This document shows, piece by piece, positions 56,701-64,000 of a stretch of DNA of 64,000 nt. The translations under genes were made by a program, and so were the position numbers. The notes beneath the pieces are model-generated. The model did not search any database. It saw only the letters and a program-made list of their open reading frames with translations, and had not been told where the DNA came from. The first letter of the stretch is position 1. Each line of letters begins with the position of its first letter. The stretch comes from Lucinisca nassula (Eukaryota > Mollusca > Bivalvia > Lucinida > Lucinidae): positions 66,713,396-66,777,395 of the forward strand of contig OY757026.1 of the NCBI GenBank assembly GCA_963580285.1, written 5' to 3'.

Positions 56701-59636
56701 ATCTTCAGTGATCAATAATCGATCGCAATGACAGGATTGATAACCGATTATCTTTTTAGCTCCAATTAGCCAGCTCTATTTAAGACTCAGGTTAAGGTGC
56801 CACATTGAACTTGAACTTTATTGATTCATTTGGTTCATATTTGGTTTGATGATAGATAAAGGTCCAAAGTTTTATTCATTAATACCCCCACCCATGCCTA
56901 TGGCTTCAAGGTTAAGGTCACAGACATAGAATCTTTCAAATTTAAGTGTGTTAATAGCTTATATTTTCCAAACTTTATAATGGATTTGCTTCGTATTTGA
57001 TATGACAATAGCTGCAGGTCCAAAGTTTCATTGAGCCATACCCCTCACCCCTGACCTCAAGGTCACAGACATAGACATTTTTTATATTATGTCTTTTGAG
57101 GGTTCATATTTCCTGAACCATTTCATGGATTTGCTTCATATTTGGAATAATGGTAGATACAGGTCAAAAGTTTCATTCAGCCACAACCCCGCCCCTGCCC
57201 CATGACATTAAGGTCAAGGTTGCAGACTTAGAAATGTTTAATGTTAACATTTGTAAGAGCTCATATTTTCCAAACCATTTGATGTATTGAGTTCATATTT
57301 GATAATAGTTATTTTTCAAAGGTTTAATCAGCAATACACCAATGTATTCCAATAACCTAAGGACACTTTTTATCAGGTGAGTGTTATGCTGTCCAATGAC
57401 AGGTGTTATTGCAATATGAGTTTTTTTTTGGGGGGGGGGGGGGGGGTGGCCCCTGGGCGGGGCATTTGTGATTTGTGTTGTATTGACACATTTCTAGTTT
57501 GTTTTTGTTTTCACAGGAAAGAATGGAAGATGTTGAAGCATACCATCTCAGTTTGGTTCAACATAGGGCTGTTGAACCAGTCAGTGATGACTTTGTGGCT
57601 TTCTTGTTACAGGAGTTTGACACTACAAGTTTCTCCTTAAAGGTAAAAAGATTTCATGATCAGTTTCGATGAAAGAATGGTCAAGTTTCCAGGAGTTATA
57701 TTCCTTGATAGGTTTTTAACCAGGTTTCCCAATGAAAACTTTGGCTATTATTATTATACCCTGGCATACAAAGTATGTCAGGGGGAATATAGTTTTAGTC
57801 TTTCGTCTGTTCCTCTGTTTGTTTGACCATTCATCTCTTGGTATTCTCTTCTTATTTGGTGAAGGATATCTCTATACGAGCATTACCTTTCATATGGAAT
57901 ATCTAAGCCCCTGGGTGGTCTGTTCATCCGTTTGTCAACTTTTACGTCAAAGTTTTGTGTTAAACCTTTTTGTTTGCTCATATCTCTGTCACCACATGTT
58001 TGATTCTCTTCATATTTGGTACAGGGTATCTCTATAGCATTACCTTTCAATTGGAATATCTAAGCTCCTTGGCCAAGCCCCTGGTTGTGCTGTCCATCTT
58101 TCTGTCTGTTCATCAACGTTTACATCAAAGTTTGTGTTAAACCTTTTTAATTGTTCATATCTCTGTGACCACAAGTTGGATTCTCTTCATATTTTGTACA
58201 GGCTATCTCTATAGCTTTACTTTTTATTTGGAATATCTAAGCTTCCTGGTCAAGCCCCTGGGGGTGGGGGCTGTCGTTCATCAATCTTTACTTCAAAGTT
58301 TTGCGTAACATCTTTTTTGATTGGTCATATCTTTGTAACCAATTGTTAGATTCTCTTCATATTTGGTAAAGGCTATCTGTATAGCATTATCTTTCATATG
58401 GAATATTTAAGCCCCTTTGTTAAACTCCTGGGTGGGCTCTCCGTACTTTTGTCAAATTTTACGTCAAAATTTTGCGTTAAACCTTTTTCATTGCTGATAT
58501 ATCTGAAACCATGTTGGAATTCTCCTTGTATTTGGTACAGCTTGTCTCTATTGGATTACCTTTTATATAGAATATGGCCTGTATCTGCAAAGAGGCTTTT
58601 GACATTGCCATTTTCAGTCAAGGCGATATCACTGGCCGTGGGTGTATGTGCCCCACTGGGCACTTTGTCTAGTTATAATTGTACTTCAGTGTGCAGGATT
58701 AACTATTCCTTTTCATAGCACAACTCAATAACCGATTGAAATATCATATCTATGTAACCCATTTTGTGCCAAATAGTATCTTCCAGCTCTTATTATATTT
58801 CATTACACACCACAACCTCATTACAACATGGTTCATTATAATACGGTTTTGGATATAACACAGATTTAACATGATACAAAAATGTATAAATTATATAGAA
58901 AAATGACCATAAATGGTCGTTTATCTAAATAACATATTCATTTTATTGGACAGGTTTTTAAAAAAAAAAAAAACGTCCTTTAGAATAGCGATGGCGGGCG
59001 GTGGGTGGGCGGGCGTCGTCCGAGGTTTACCTTTTTGTTAACCTTTTTTCAAAGTAATATATTACGGCTATTCTTCAATGGATTGCTTTCATATTAGGAC
59101 TGGTGCTTCATTGATAGTGTCTGTTTCATATACAATCCATAAATGGCACCAAGGACCAAAGTTTTTGTTGAAAATTACCATTTTTCGAACATAAGTTTAT
59201 TTAAGAAGTTTTACTCTGTATTACCTCCCTTACTTCATAAACTTAAGTTTTTCTCTGTATTACCTCCCTTACTGACCTTGCAAGCTTGATAGTGTAGTTG
59301 ATAGAGTGCTAGACTCTGAACCAGAAGGTCCTGTGTTAAATTCCAGGTAGAGGAGTTCTTTTTTTTTTTTTTTCATCCTTAAAAACACATAAACGTTATT
59401 AATAGTTGCAAGTTTGTAACATTTCTTCTTTTTTTGCCATATATATAAATTTTGTTTTGTACAATGCAAAGGCTTGGATAATTTTGGCATGCATGTTTTA
59501 GGTGGTTAAAGGTTCTGTGTTTGGTTCCGTTTATTTCTGTTTGTTTTCTTCAGTTGTAAATCTGTTTCCATTAATGCAGGATGATTATGTAGTTGTTACT
59601 AGGAAGCCAGTTAAATCTCCCAGCAATTGCCAGTAG
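44688..59636 (+). CDS. Predicted small host gene, 5-6 coding exons, function unknown
   Basis: Assembled by eye from GT/AG borders with matching phases: 44688-44700, 50171-50200, 53001-53097 (or its twin 53793-53889), 55158-55254, 57517-57642, 59580-59636. The product would be 139 residues from ATG 44688, or 127 if translation starts at ATG 50194 (GCAGCTATGG context). The N part is acidic (NDTFDDIVADNVDKVG), then a basic stretch (GKRGPYRSRSSGVKRK) that could be a nuclear localisation signal, a Ser/Thr-rich link, and a helical C part (SEELLERMEDVEAYHLSLVQ, DDFVAFLLQEFD). I recognise no family. Support: every join keeps the frame open, and splice sites are good (TTTCTTTGCAG, TTTTCACAG, GTATGT, GTAAGT). 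Weakest parts: the first exon (5.5 kb intron) and the last exon. No poly-A signal is seen directly after the stop. Confidence 0.5.
45165..45350 (+). repeat. Outlying units of the ~60 bp minisatellite
   Basis: About three diverged units (TTAGTCAGAAAATGACCTCA, TTTAACCTGTGTGTACATAT) separated by 0.9 kb from the main array at 46251-47866. Confidence 0.7.
45410..45579 (+). repeat. 50 bp tandem repeat ending at a perfect 22 bp palindrome
   Basis: Units start at 45410, 45461 and 45511 (CTGGATGAACTGGCGGGTTT, GTCGGGACATGCTTGTGTC). The third unit breaks off and is followed by CAGATCTGGGGCCCCAGATC then TG (45558-45579), a spacer-free palindrome. Confidence 0.8.
45684..46247 (-). other. Unrecognised 187-codon open frame
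   Basis: Longest frame in the first intron of the predicted gene, minus strand, Ser/Leu/Phe-rich at its start and basic at its end (NKHRKRFQIRRLQEKIRLDD). No domain recognised. It lies exactly between the outlying minisatellite units and the main array, so it may be an insertion that split the array, or unique intron sequence with a chance frame. Confidence 0.25.
46251..47866 (+). repeat. ~60 bp minisatellite, about 27 degenerate units
   Basis: Consensus of the type CATTCAGCCTCTGTGTACAT, TCTTCCTCTCTGAAGGCTAA, TATTGGTCAGAAAATGACCT. Units vary from about 50 to 70 bp. Frames such as 46468-46819 only translate the repeat. The array ends where a SINE-A begins (47870). Confidence 0.9.
47870..48075 (+). 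mobile_element. SINE-A, 3' truncated
   Basis: Head and middle present (CTCCCGCCCATCGGGGCTTG to CATTTCATCTCAGTATCAGG); the tail is replaced by AT-rich sequence. Loss of the 3' end is unusual for a retroposon and suggests a later deletion. Confidence 0.75.
48098..48505. mobile_element. hAT-like MITE with hairpin P2 (copy 1)
   Basis: TATGGCTGGTCCGATTAATC to GGTTAGCCAGCCCTA, with many GATTA/TAATC motifs and the P2 hairpin 48255-48322 in the middle. Same structure as 56402-56779. The target duplication is not clear here. Confidence 0.65.
49290..49790 (+). mobile_element. Helitron-like element, 5' part, doubled start
   Basis: ATACCTCCGGCATACAAAGT and, 33 bp on, ATACCCCCGGCATACGAAGT with its GCTATGGGGGTAT hairpin partner, then TTTTCGTCCTGCCGTTCATC and units with GGTTAAAGTTTTGCGTCAAA. 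Cut off by a SINE-A (49800). The doubled start suggests insertion of one copy beside or into another. Confidence 0.6.
49800..50093 (+). mobile_element. SINE-A retroposon, head shortened
   Basis: Begins ACACAGGGGCTTGAAGAAAT, lacking the extreme head, and is complete to ACATCAAATCAAACAAAATT. It lies about 80 bp before the small exon at 50171. Confidence 0.8.
50171..50200 (+). CDS. Coding exon 2 (30 bp) of the predicted host gene
   Basis: Acceptor CACATATTTTCAG before it and donor GTAAGT after it. In the chosen phase it reads TVLADAAMA with one base left over, which is the phase required by the next exon. It contains an alternative ATG (50194) with G at -3 and +4. A 30 bp microexon is unusual but borders are strong. 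Confidence 0.45.
50403..50549. repeat. 147 bp palindromic foldback
   Basis: AAGAATCTTATATGGGTGTG and, as complement from the right, AAGAATCCCATATGGTTGTG. The arms run about 65 bp through AAAAATCCGTCCCGAGGGTC and ACTGTCCGGCATCAC to a centre GAGGCTTGCCGAG. It is attached to the inverted promoter homologue at 50590. Confidence 0.85.
50590..50840 (-). promoter_or_regulatory. Inverted homologue of the host-gene 5' segment
   Basis: On the minus strand: ACCCTGGTGTTCCGACCCC, ATCGCGTGTTTG, GCACTGGTTGATTAC, TGACGTCA (50649-50656), then TGTGTCATCACAAAATGGCG with ATG near 50621 and a following GGAAG|GTATGC donor. The open frame MAEVGNRSDSSIKMRNRNGR is interrupted downstream by the foldback 50403-50549. 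Either a duplicated, disabled first exon or a copy of a promoter-carrying repeat. Confidence 0.45.
50863..52036 (+). mobile_element. Helitron-like element with hairpin-CTAG 3' end
   Basis: 5' ATACCCCCGGTATACGAAGT with GTATGCTATCGGGATAT. CCGT-rich run, then about five units of ~170 bp (GTTGATACTTACACTGAAGT, TTCATTGATGCATGTCCCAC, AGTGACCTTGAGGTCAAGG). 3' GGCCGGGGGTATGC, the hairpin GTGACC-CACT-GGTCAC (52012-52027), TTTCT and CTAG (52033-52036). Hairpin followed by CTRR is the Helitron 3' signature. No Rep/helicase is present, so it is non-autonomous. Confidence 0.75.
52520..52640 (-). mobile_element. Fragment of the pearl-like core unit
   Basis: TGTGGAGCCTCCATAGGTTG, TGGGGTCTTGGTAACATGAC, AAGATGGCCACCATGCCCAT: minus-strand scrap of the same unit that makes the array at 945-3195. 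Confidence 0.65.
53001..53097 (+). CDS. Coding exon 3, copy a (97 bp)
   Basis: Acceptor TCTATATCAG, donor AG|GTAGGG. It reads LIDSNMVINDTFDDIVADNV then DKVGKRGPYRSR with two bases left over. The length is not a multiple of three. An almost identical copy lies 792 bp downstream. Confidence 0.6.
53793..53889 (+). CDS. Coding exon 3, copy b (97 bp), duplicate
   Basis: Differs from copy a at one base (ATC to AGC: NMVIND becomes NMVSND). Both splice borders are retained (TCTATGTCAG before, GTAGAG after). Joining a to b gives AGG ATT GAT TGA, an immediate stop, so a transcript can use only one copy productively. Confidence 0.55.
53975..54590 (+). repeat. R2 dispersed repeat, longest copy in this block
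   Basis: GACAGTGATCAGGAATCAAT ... CACAAAATGGCCTACTGGCT ... CCACAATCCTCACACTTACT ... GAAGGCCTCCTAACACACCA ... GAAATGCTGGAGCAAAAGAT. Matches 61203-61735 nearly throughout and 36306-36592 in its last half. No protein frame. Confidence 0.75.
55158..55254 (+). CDS. Coding exon 4 (97 bp)
   Basis: Acceptor CTTTTTCTTTGCAG, donor TTG|GTATGT. The first base completes an Arg codon with exon 3; it then reads SSGVKRKCMSTGGKKSAAPS then TSTCHTVSEELL, phase 0 at the end. A Helitron-like repeat starts only about 17 bp into the following intron (55271). Confidence 0.62.
55271..56108 (+). mobile_element. Helitron-like element, hairpin directly joined to CTAG
   Basis: 5' TATACCCTAGCTTTTTAAAG with GCACAGGGTGTCAGGGTGAG. 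CGTCCGTCGTCGTCC run. 3' hairpin AGGGTC-TTCTT-GGCCCT (56088-56104) followed at once by CTAG (56105-56108). It lies in the intron after exon 4, starting about 17 bp after its donor. Confidence 0.65.
56120..57370 (+). mobile_element. Tandem-core repeat (GGTTCATATTT...GGTCCAAAG units)
   Basis: About six diverged ~190 bp units marked by GGTTCATATTTAGTCTGATG, ATAGGTCCAATGTTTTATTC and CATGACCTCAAGG. The hAT-like MITE at 56402-56779 is inserted in the second. The ends are not defined. Confidence 0.6.
56402..56779. mobile_element. hAT-like MITE with 8 bp target duplication (copy 2)
   Basis: TTAAGACT at 56394-56401 and 56780-56787. Ends AAGACTGGCACG and, as complement, TAGAGCTGGCTAATTGG. The P2 hairpin 56543-56610 (CATCTGGGTCTACACTGTTT) sits centrally. 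Same family as 48098-48505. Confidence 0.8.
57517..57642 (+). CDS. Coding exon 5 (126 bp)
   Basis: Acceptor TTTTTGTTTTCACAG, donor AAG|GTAAAA, 42 codons in phase 0: ERMEDVEAYHLSLVQHRAVE then PVSDDFVAFLLQEFDTTSFS. The most protein-like piece in the region, with amphipathic helical character and no repeat similarity in the window. Confidence 0.65.
57757..58672 (+). mobile_element. Helitron-like element with hairpin-CTAG 3' end (second)
   Basis: 5' ATACCCTGGCATACAAAGTA with TGTCAGGGGGAATAT. About five ~165 bp units (CATATCTCTGTCACCACA, TTGGTACAGGGTATCTCTAT, GGAATATCTAAGCCCCTGGG). 3' GGCCGTGGGTGTAT, the hairpin GTGCCC-CACT-GGGCAC (58648-58663), TTTGT, CTAG (58669-58672). Its 3' end matches 50863-52036 in structure and spacing (5 bp), with a compensated base change in the hairpin stem. 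Confidence 0.78.
59283..59352 (+). mobile_element. tRNA-like SINE head remnant
   Basis: AGCTTGATAGTGTAGTTGAT, AGAGTGCTAGACTCTGAACC and TGTGTTAAATTCCAG resemble tRNA A-box and B-box regions, followed by a short body and a T run. The B box is degenerate and the acceptor stem is not closed, so it is not a tRNA gene. Confidence 0.5.
59580..59636 (+). CDS. Possible terminal coding exon (54 bp plus stop)
   Basis: Acceptor TTTCCATTAATGCAG. It reads DDYVVVTRKPVKSPSNCQ in phase 0 and ends at TAG 59634. A foldback insertion follows at 59702. No AATAAA lies close by, so the 3' end is unproven. Confidence 0.4.
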   Translation, partial: DDYVVVTRKPVKSPSNCQ

Positions 59637-59701
59637 ATTTATTCCTGTTCTTGTAACCCAGCACGACAACGTTTGGTACAGAATATGGCTACAGTCTTTA
59701 T

Positions 59702-59828
59702 AGGTTATTGACTTTATATTGTGAAATATTCGGCACGAGTTCATATGGCGAAGGACGCACGAGCTTGCGAGTGCGTCTTCGCCATATGAACGAGTGCCGA
59801 ATATTTCACAATATAAAGTCAATAACCT
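59702..59828. repeat. 127 bp palindromic foldback
   Basis: AGGTTATTGACTTTATATTG begins both arms (right arm as complement). The arms of about 60 bp differ at a few central positions, with the centre GACGCACGAGCTTGCGAGTG. It lies 66 bp after the proposed stop codon of the host gene and would put a strong hairpin in its 3' UTR. The two frames here (59571-59822 minus, 59708-59893 plus) are mirror images. Confidence 0.88.
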
Positions 59829-60566
59829 TTTTATTATATACCCAAACTTGGACTCTGTGCCAGAATTCGGGATTGCCTGGTTTGAATCTCTGAACGTAAA
59901 ATCAGATTAAATACAGTCTTAGACCATACATTTACAGGGGGTAATGTATTTGTGTCTGTTAATGATTTTAAGCTCAACAAACTTGAAATATGATACCCTT
60001 TGCCATTGTTCCATTCCAGGAGGATTAAAACAATAACTTACAGATAATTGGTTTACTTTTTTTTTAAAAAAAATCTCTGCTCTGATGATGTTCTTAGAAT
60101 TTATTTAATTACCAGTATCTTAATTAGGTAATTTTATCAAGTATCTGAAGAGACATAATGAAATAACTTCCTATTTATCCGCCTGAATTGTCTTTATCTG
60201 GAGGAATGCACTGTTAAAGATTGCTGTGGTCTGTCATTTTTAGTTCACCTATGCACTTTCTTTCCAAAAATAGTTTTGGTGTGTGCTTGCAGGAGCATGT
60301 GTGGTAAATGGGTAGGAACACCTGTAAAAGATAATTATGAGTTCATACGGTAAATGAAAAGGCTCACAGTATATTACCTTACAGGTACTTGTGTTATTGA
60401 AAGAAGCAAAGTGCCTAAAGAAGCATAACTTATAAGACAAAAAAAAACTTTCAATAGAGCTTATTTAATAGAAAGCACCCCAAAATTAAAAAATGGGCTA
60501 AAAGTGTATATATGATGCAAAGTAAACATATTTACAGCACATTAAAATTTTTCATATTTTCCATAG

Positions 60567-60674
60567 ATTTTGAACAACCTTATGGACAATGCCTGCACAT
60601 TTCTGTTATGGCACAATTGTTGAGTGGGTTTGATGTTGAAAATGGTATCATACTAGAGACAGAATTTTCCAGAG
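60567..60674 (+). CDS. Orphan coding exon candidate (108 bp)
   Basis: Acceptor TTCATATTTTCCATAG, donor AGAG|GTATTC. In the open phase it reads FEQPYGQCLHISVMAQLLSG then FDVENGIILETEFSRG, which looks like real protein with a beta-strand pattern. It is a symmetric phase-1 exon and does not fit the phase of exon 5 or of the proposed terminal exon, so it needs another upstream exon or belongs to a different gene. Family not recognised. Confidence 0.4.
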
Positions 60675-60894
60675 GTATTCCTTCCATTTTATTTCAAGTA
60701 TTTTTGAAATAATTTTACAGAATGTCTTACACTTGTGGTCACTTTAATTTATTTCTTTTTATGCCCCGCATCTCAAAATATGGCGGCGTATTATGTTATA
60801 CCTTCTGAAATTTTGAGTGTCTGACTGTCCATACGTCATTCAGTCTGTTTGTCAGCGCCTCATTGTTTCTTGTCCGCTCCATATCTCTGATATC

Positions 60895-61195
60895 ATTTGT
60901 TTGTTTGTTTGTTTGATTTTTTGTAAACGTCACTGCCGACACTGTATAGGTCATTTTGGAGATGTTGCTTCCAACTTTCTGGAACATTTACCCAACATTG
61001 AGATGAAATGACATTTGAAGCCCTGTCCCCCAATGAAACCAATAGGGTTTATAAGCACGGACTCACGTGCGCTTTGCCTGGGCAGGCATAGATCCTATAA
61101 GCGGTTTACCAGTACTTGTGTGGGGTTTGTTTCAGCTCTCCCTGGAAGCATCATGCAGCCCAACTATTTCTTCAAGCCCCGATTGTGGGGGAGGG
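60895..61195 (-). mobile_element. SINE-A retroposon
   Basis: (TTTG)n tail complement, CATTTTGGAGATGTTGCTTC, head complement AAGCCCCGATTGTGGGGGA. It is followed at once by R2 (61203). Confidence 0.8.
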
Positions 61196-61202
61196 GGTAA
61201 AG

Positions 61203-61735
61203 TAGAAGTAAAACAAAGATCAGGAATCGATACAATTAACTTACTCCACCCATCAAAGACACCAAAGGGAAAGAAACACAAACATTAAGCGACCACACCA
61301 TAATGGAAACCTAAACAAAGGAAGGCCATAAGGACAGTTGTGTTCCCACAAAATGGCCATATGGCTATCCAAAATAAAAAGACACAATTGATACACACAG
61401 TAAGTAACAAACAACAACATAAATAAATCGCCACAGAAGAACCACCTTGGAACGGTCATTGGAAGATTTCTACTAGGGGCTTAAATTGATTTTACGTTGC
61501 CACAATCCTCGCCCTTACTTCCGTCGCGATTTAGACAAATAATTTGTTCAGTCCGCATGAAGGCCTCCTTTCTCATCAGTGCAACATCTCCGTGAACCCA
61601 AATAATCAAAGAACGACAGAGGTGAGACAACGATGAGGACTCGACAGCAAAATACCACTGAAATGCTGGAGCAAAAGAAAACCAACAGTTAGACTCCGAT
61701 GGGACCGCCCAGAGACAGAGATATTTTCACAAAAC
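61203..61735 (+). repeat. R2 dispersed repeat
   Basis: AAAGATCAGGAATCGATACA to CCGCCCAGAGACAGAG; close to the copy at 53975-54590. AAGTAGAAGTAAAACAAAGA-TCAGGAATC recurs at 61960. From 61740 to 62760 the sequence is a diffuse, diverged tandem-like region (GAGTTATTGCTCTTGAAACA types) without a gene. Confidence 0.75.
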
Positions 61736-62800
61736 TTCATAGATGTGTAGGGCACCATTAGACGATGTGTAGAACATATGAAACATAACTCTGGTTTTCC
61801 TTTTTTCCTTCTTTAGGAGTTATTGCTCTTGAAACATTGAATACAACCATATCTATCAACGTTTGGTATCCATTCTGTAACTCTGATGCAATTTGAGATG
61901 TTTTCATGAAACTCCACTGTTATGTTGATTAACACAATGTGCAGAATATAAGAACTGTAAAGTAGAAGTAAAACAAAGATCAGGAATCTGGAATAACTCT
62001 GATATTTCTAGTTTTGGAGTGATTGCCCTTAAAAATTAAACATAGCCATTATTGTCATAGTTTTATGTCTGCACCATAAATCTGATACCATATGAGACAA
62101 TTTCACGACACTATACAGATGCGTAGAGCACTATGAGACAATGTGTAGAACATATGAATTGTAACTTGTAACATGGTGGGCGAAGCTTGCTTACCAAGTA
62201 ATGCTTAATATCGGCGGACGCCTGATTACACTCTTCTGGAGTCCATGTCTGTTTATCCGAACATTGATATTTGCCATTTTGTCTATGGATTAACGATTTT
62301 GGATTAACGCTTTGGTACTACGACCTAAACTACTTCTTTGGGGTTATTGCACTTGGAATATTGATCATCACCATTTCTATCATGTATGTTTAAAATACTA
62401 TATCTCCTGAACCTCTAGATTGATTCTGACCAAACTTGCATGGTTAAATCCGTAGGTTTTGGGAAAACAGCGATTAGGACCTTATTTTCAGGGGTACAGG
62501 CCCCCCAGAACTGTCAATTTTGGGCAAAAAATGTCTTGTCAGCACCCAATCTCATGAATGCATCAATGAAATGTGGTCAGCCTTGATATACTATATCATT
62601 TTAATTGACCAAATATTTGATTAGATTTTGACCTTATTTTAAAGGGCACAGGCCCCCAAAAGCTGAAACTGAGAATTTCAATTTTGGTTTACTTCCTTTT
62701 CGAGATATGTCTCTTTGAACATTGAAATGGTCATTTCAGTCATGTATTCATGTCCACTTTATTAATCCAATTCGTACCAGAAACCCTGATACGAGTAACT

Positions 62801-62868
62801 GGCAACAGTACAGTCCCAGATCAGATGCTGCATAACCCGGCATCTGATCAGGGCCTATACTGTTTGCC
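62801..62868. repeat. Hairpin family P2 copy
   Basis: GGCAACAGTACAGTCCCAGA, TCAGATGC arm against GCATCTGATCAGGGCCTATA, CTGTTTGCC. Same ends as 35181-35246 but a different stem tip. From 62870 to 63400 I see no gene. Confidence 0.75.
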
Positions 62869-63404
62869 AAAACTTGGGTCATTTTTTTCAAATACATTTT
62901 GAAGAAACCACAACCTGACACCCGTAAAATTCAAAATGGACTTAGATTGAAGATGCCATTTGGTACAAAAAGGGTAAAGGAAAAGAATAATGCATCTTCA
63001 ATTTGAATTCCTTTTTGACAGTGATATGGTACTTGCTTGATGTAAGTGTAGTGATGGGACATGATGAGTGTCTTACAAGCCTTTGGTGAGTTTCATTAAT
63101 TTCATATAAGATGACCATAAGTGTAAAGTTTTGTTTATCATGTGACAATTTAATATAAGATTTGTCACCAAAGAATTTCAGTAGAAATCAAAGAGTTGTC
63201 ACCGACAGCACCATGATGTTACGCACTAGCAAGCAAGTGTAAATATCATTTTAGTTTATACCAATTTATTTTGATTGCAATAAAAAAGTTTAAGCTAATT
63301 GAATCACTTATGAACACTCATTCTGGGTTTAATCACTTGCGCGAGAAAGAGGCAGTGATTTTTACACCACTACTAACCATTATCACCTGGGTGTCATTAC
63401 AGGT

Positions 63405-63510
63405 CTTGCCCAGGATACACCTTGCCTCTGGTGGCCAGATGTGAACCCACAACCTCTCGATCATAAGAAAAATGTGCTAACCACTGAGCTGTCAATGCCA
63501 TATCATTAAG
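63405..63510 (-). mobile_element. tRNA-like SINE head
   Basis: On the minus strand GGCATTGACAGCTCAGTGGT, TAGCACATTTTTC, and GGTTGTGGGTTCACATCTGG give A-box and B-box-like segments followed by a GGCAAGGTGTATCC body. Probably a SINE head rather than a tRNA gene, because no acceptor stem pairs and no anticodon arm is convincing. Confidence 0.5.
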
Positions 63511-63571
63511 CTACTAAATAACAAATACATTATATGGGCCTCGTTAAGCGATTTTGGTACTTATCGCCTAT

Positions 63572-63637
63572 GCGAGCAGCGAAGGTTCAGGCGAGCCTGC
63601 GCATCCGCGCAGTCTCGCCAGAACCTTCGCTGCTCGC
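63572..63637. repeat. Hairpin family P3 (66 bp, GC-rich)
   Basis: GCGAGCAGCGAAGGTTCAGG, CGAG against CTCGCCAGAACCTTCGCTGC. The centre CCTGCGCATCCGCGCAGTC recurs, diverged, near 7083, 12565 and 12885 (CCTGCACATCTGCGCAATC types). The plus frame 63534-63794 crosses it and ends without known features. The remaining 63800-64000 shows nothing definite. Confidence 0.8.
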
Positions 63638-64000
63638 TCATACAAGCAGTGAATCAAGAGGAACCTTCAGACAGAAAGCCATATCCCTGGCCCCTCTGAA
63701 TGGCTGGGCATGCGCAGTTAAAAGCTGTCATGACGGAATGCTCGAAGACACAAATTCGCTTGGCGGGGCTCATATGACAAAAAGGTTTTTATAGTATAAC
63801 ACACAATAGCTATTTGTTATTGTTTTAATATGTTGTAGTTGGAAAGCATTATACTTGGAACAGGGTCTCACTTACATTTTCACATTTTATGATAATAAAG
63901 AAAATTGCTGGTCTTATTTGACTCTTCCACATGAAGCTGCTGTTTTTTTTTTGAGATGGCTTACTGGTTGCTAAACTTCTTTATCAGAGTTATCAGTACC

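Overview
The window is animal nuclear DNA, most likely from a marine bivalve mollusc. This rests on the style of the repeats (tandem-core elements like the pearl family of oysters, tRNA-headed SINEs, dense MITEs and foldbacks), on short exons with GT/AG borders in long introns, and on the absence of any bacterial gene layout. The species cannot be fixed from the sequence. Nearly all of the 64 kb is repeat-derived. Most open frames longer than 60 codons are read-throughs of repeats.

Region by region. 0.5-3.3 kb: a pearl/Helentron-type non-autonomous element with a higher-order tandem core (about 315 bp monomers in 630 bp dimers). 3.4-15.6 kb: many copies of one ~300 bp SINE, two tRNA-headed SINEs, and a 2.4 kb TA-flanked transposon remnant. 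17.2-21.6 kb: a dead BEL/Pao LTR retrotransposon with gag zinc knuckles, protease, RT and RNase H, cut off inside the integrase region. 21.6-23.5 kb: on the minus strand, a decayed coding fragment (HAxSGxDT-type family) split by a 1.4 kb hAT-like insertion with an 8 bp target duplication. 23.7-31 kb: TACC and TAC microsatellites, several MITEs and a divergent tandem-core element. 32.2-42.5 kb: a three-copy 300 bp tandem repeat, more MITEs, and four consecutive tandem-core elements (36.6-42.5 kb). 43.5-44.3 kb: a 765 bp terminal-inverted-repeat element that carries a 119 bp near-perfect palindrome and an array of small palindromes.

The only plausible host gene is on the plus strand from about 44.69 to 59.64 kb. 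I assembled it by eye from GT/AG borders and matching codon phases. It would encode a small (127-139 residue) protein I do not recognise. Its 97 bp second main exon lies in a tandem duplication, and the two exon copies cannot be spliced together without an immediate stop. Its introns hold a ~60 bp minisatellite (46.25-47.87 kb), Helitron-like elements ending in hairpin plus CTAG, hAT-like MITEs and foldbacks. The CRE-containing 5' segment of the gene has an inverted homologue at 50.6-50.8 kb. An orphan exon candidate sits at 60.57 kb.

The parts are not a pathway. The picture is one small host gene in a nest of mobile elements, several of which can be relatively dated because one interrupts another. 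Similarity claims to families outside the window are from memory of those families. Similarities between places in the window were read directly.
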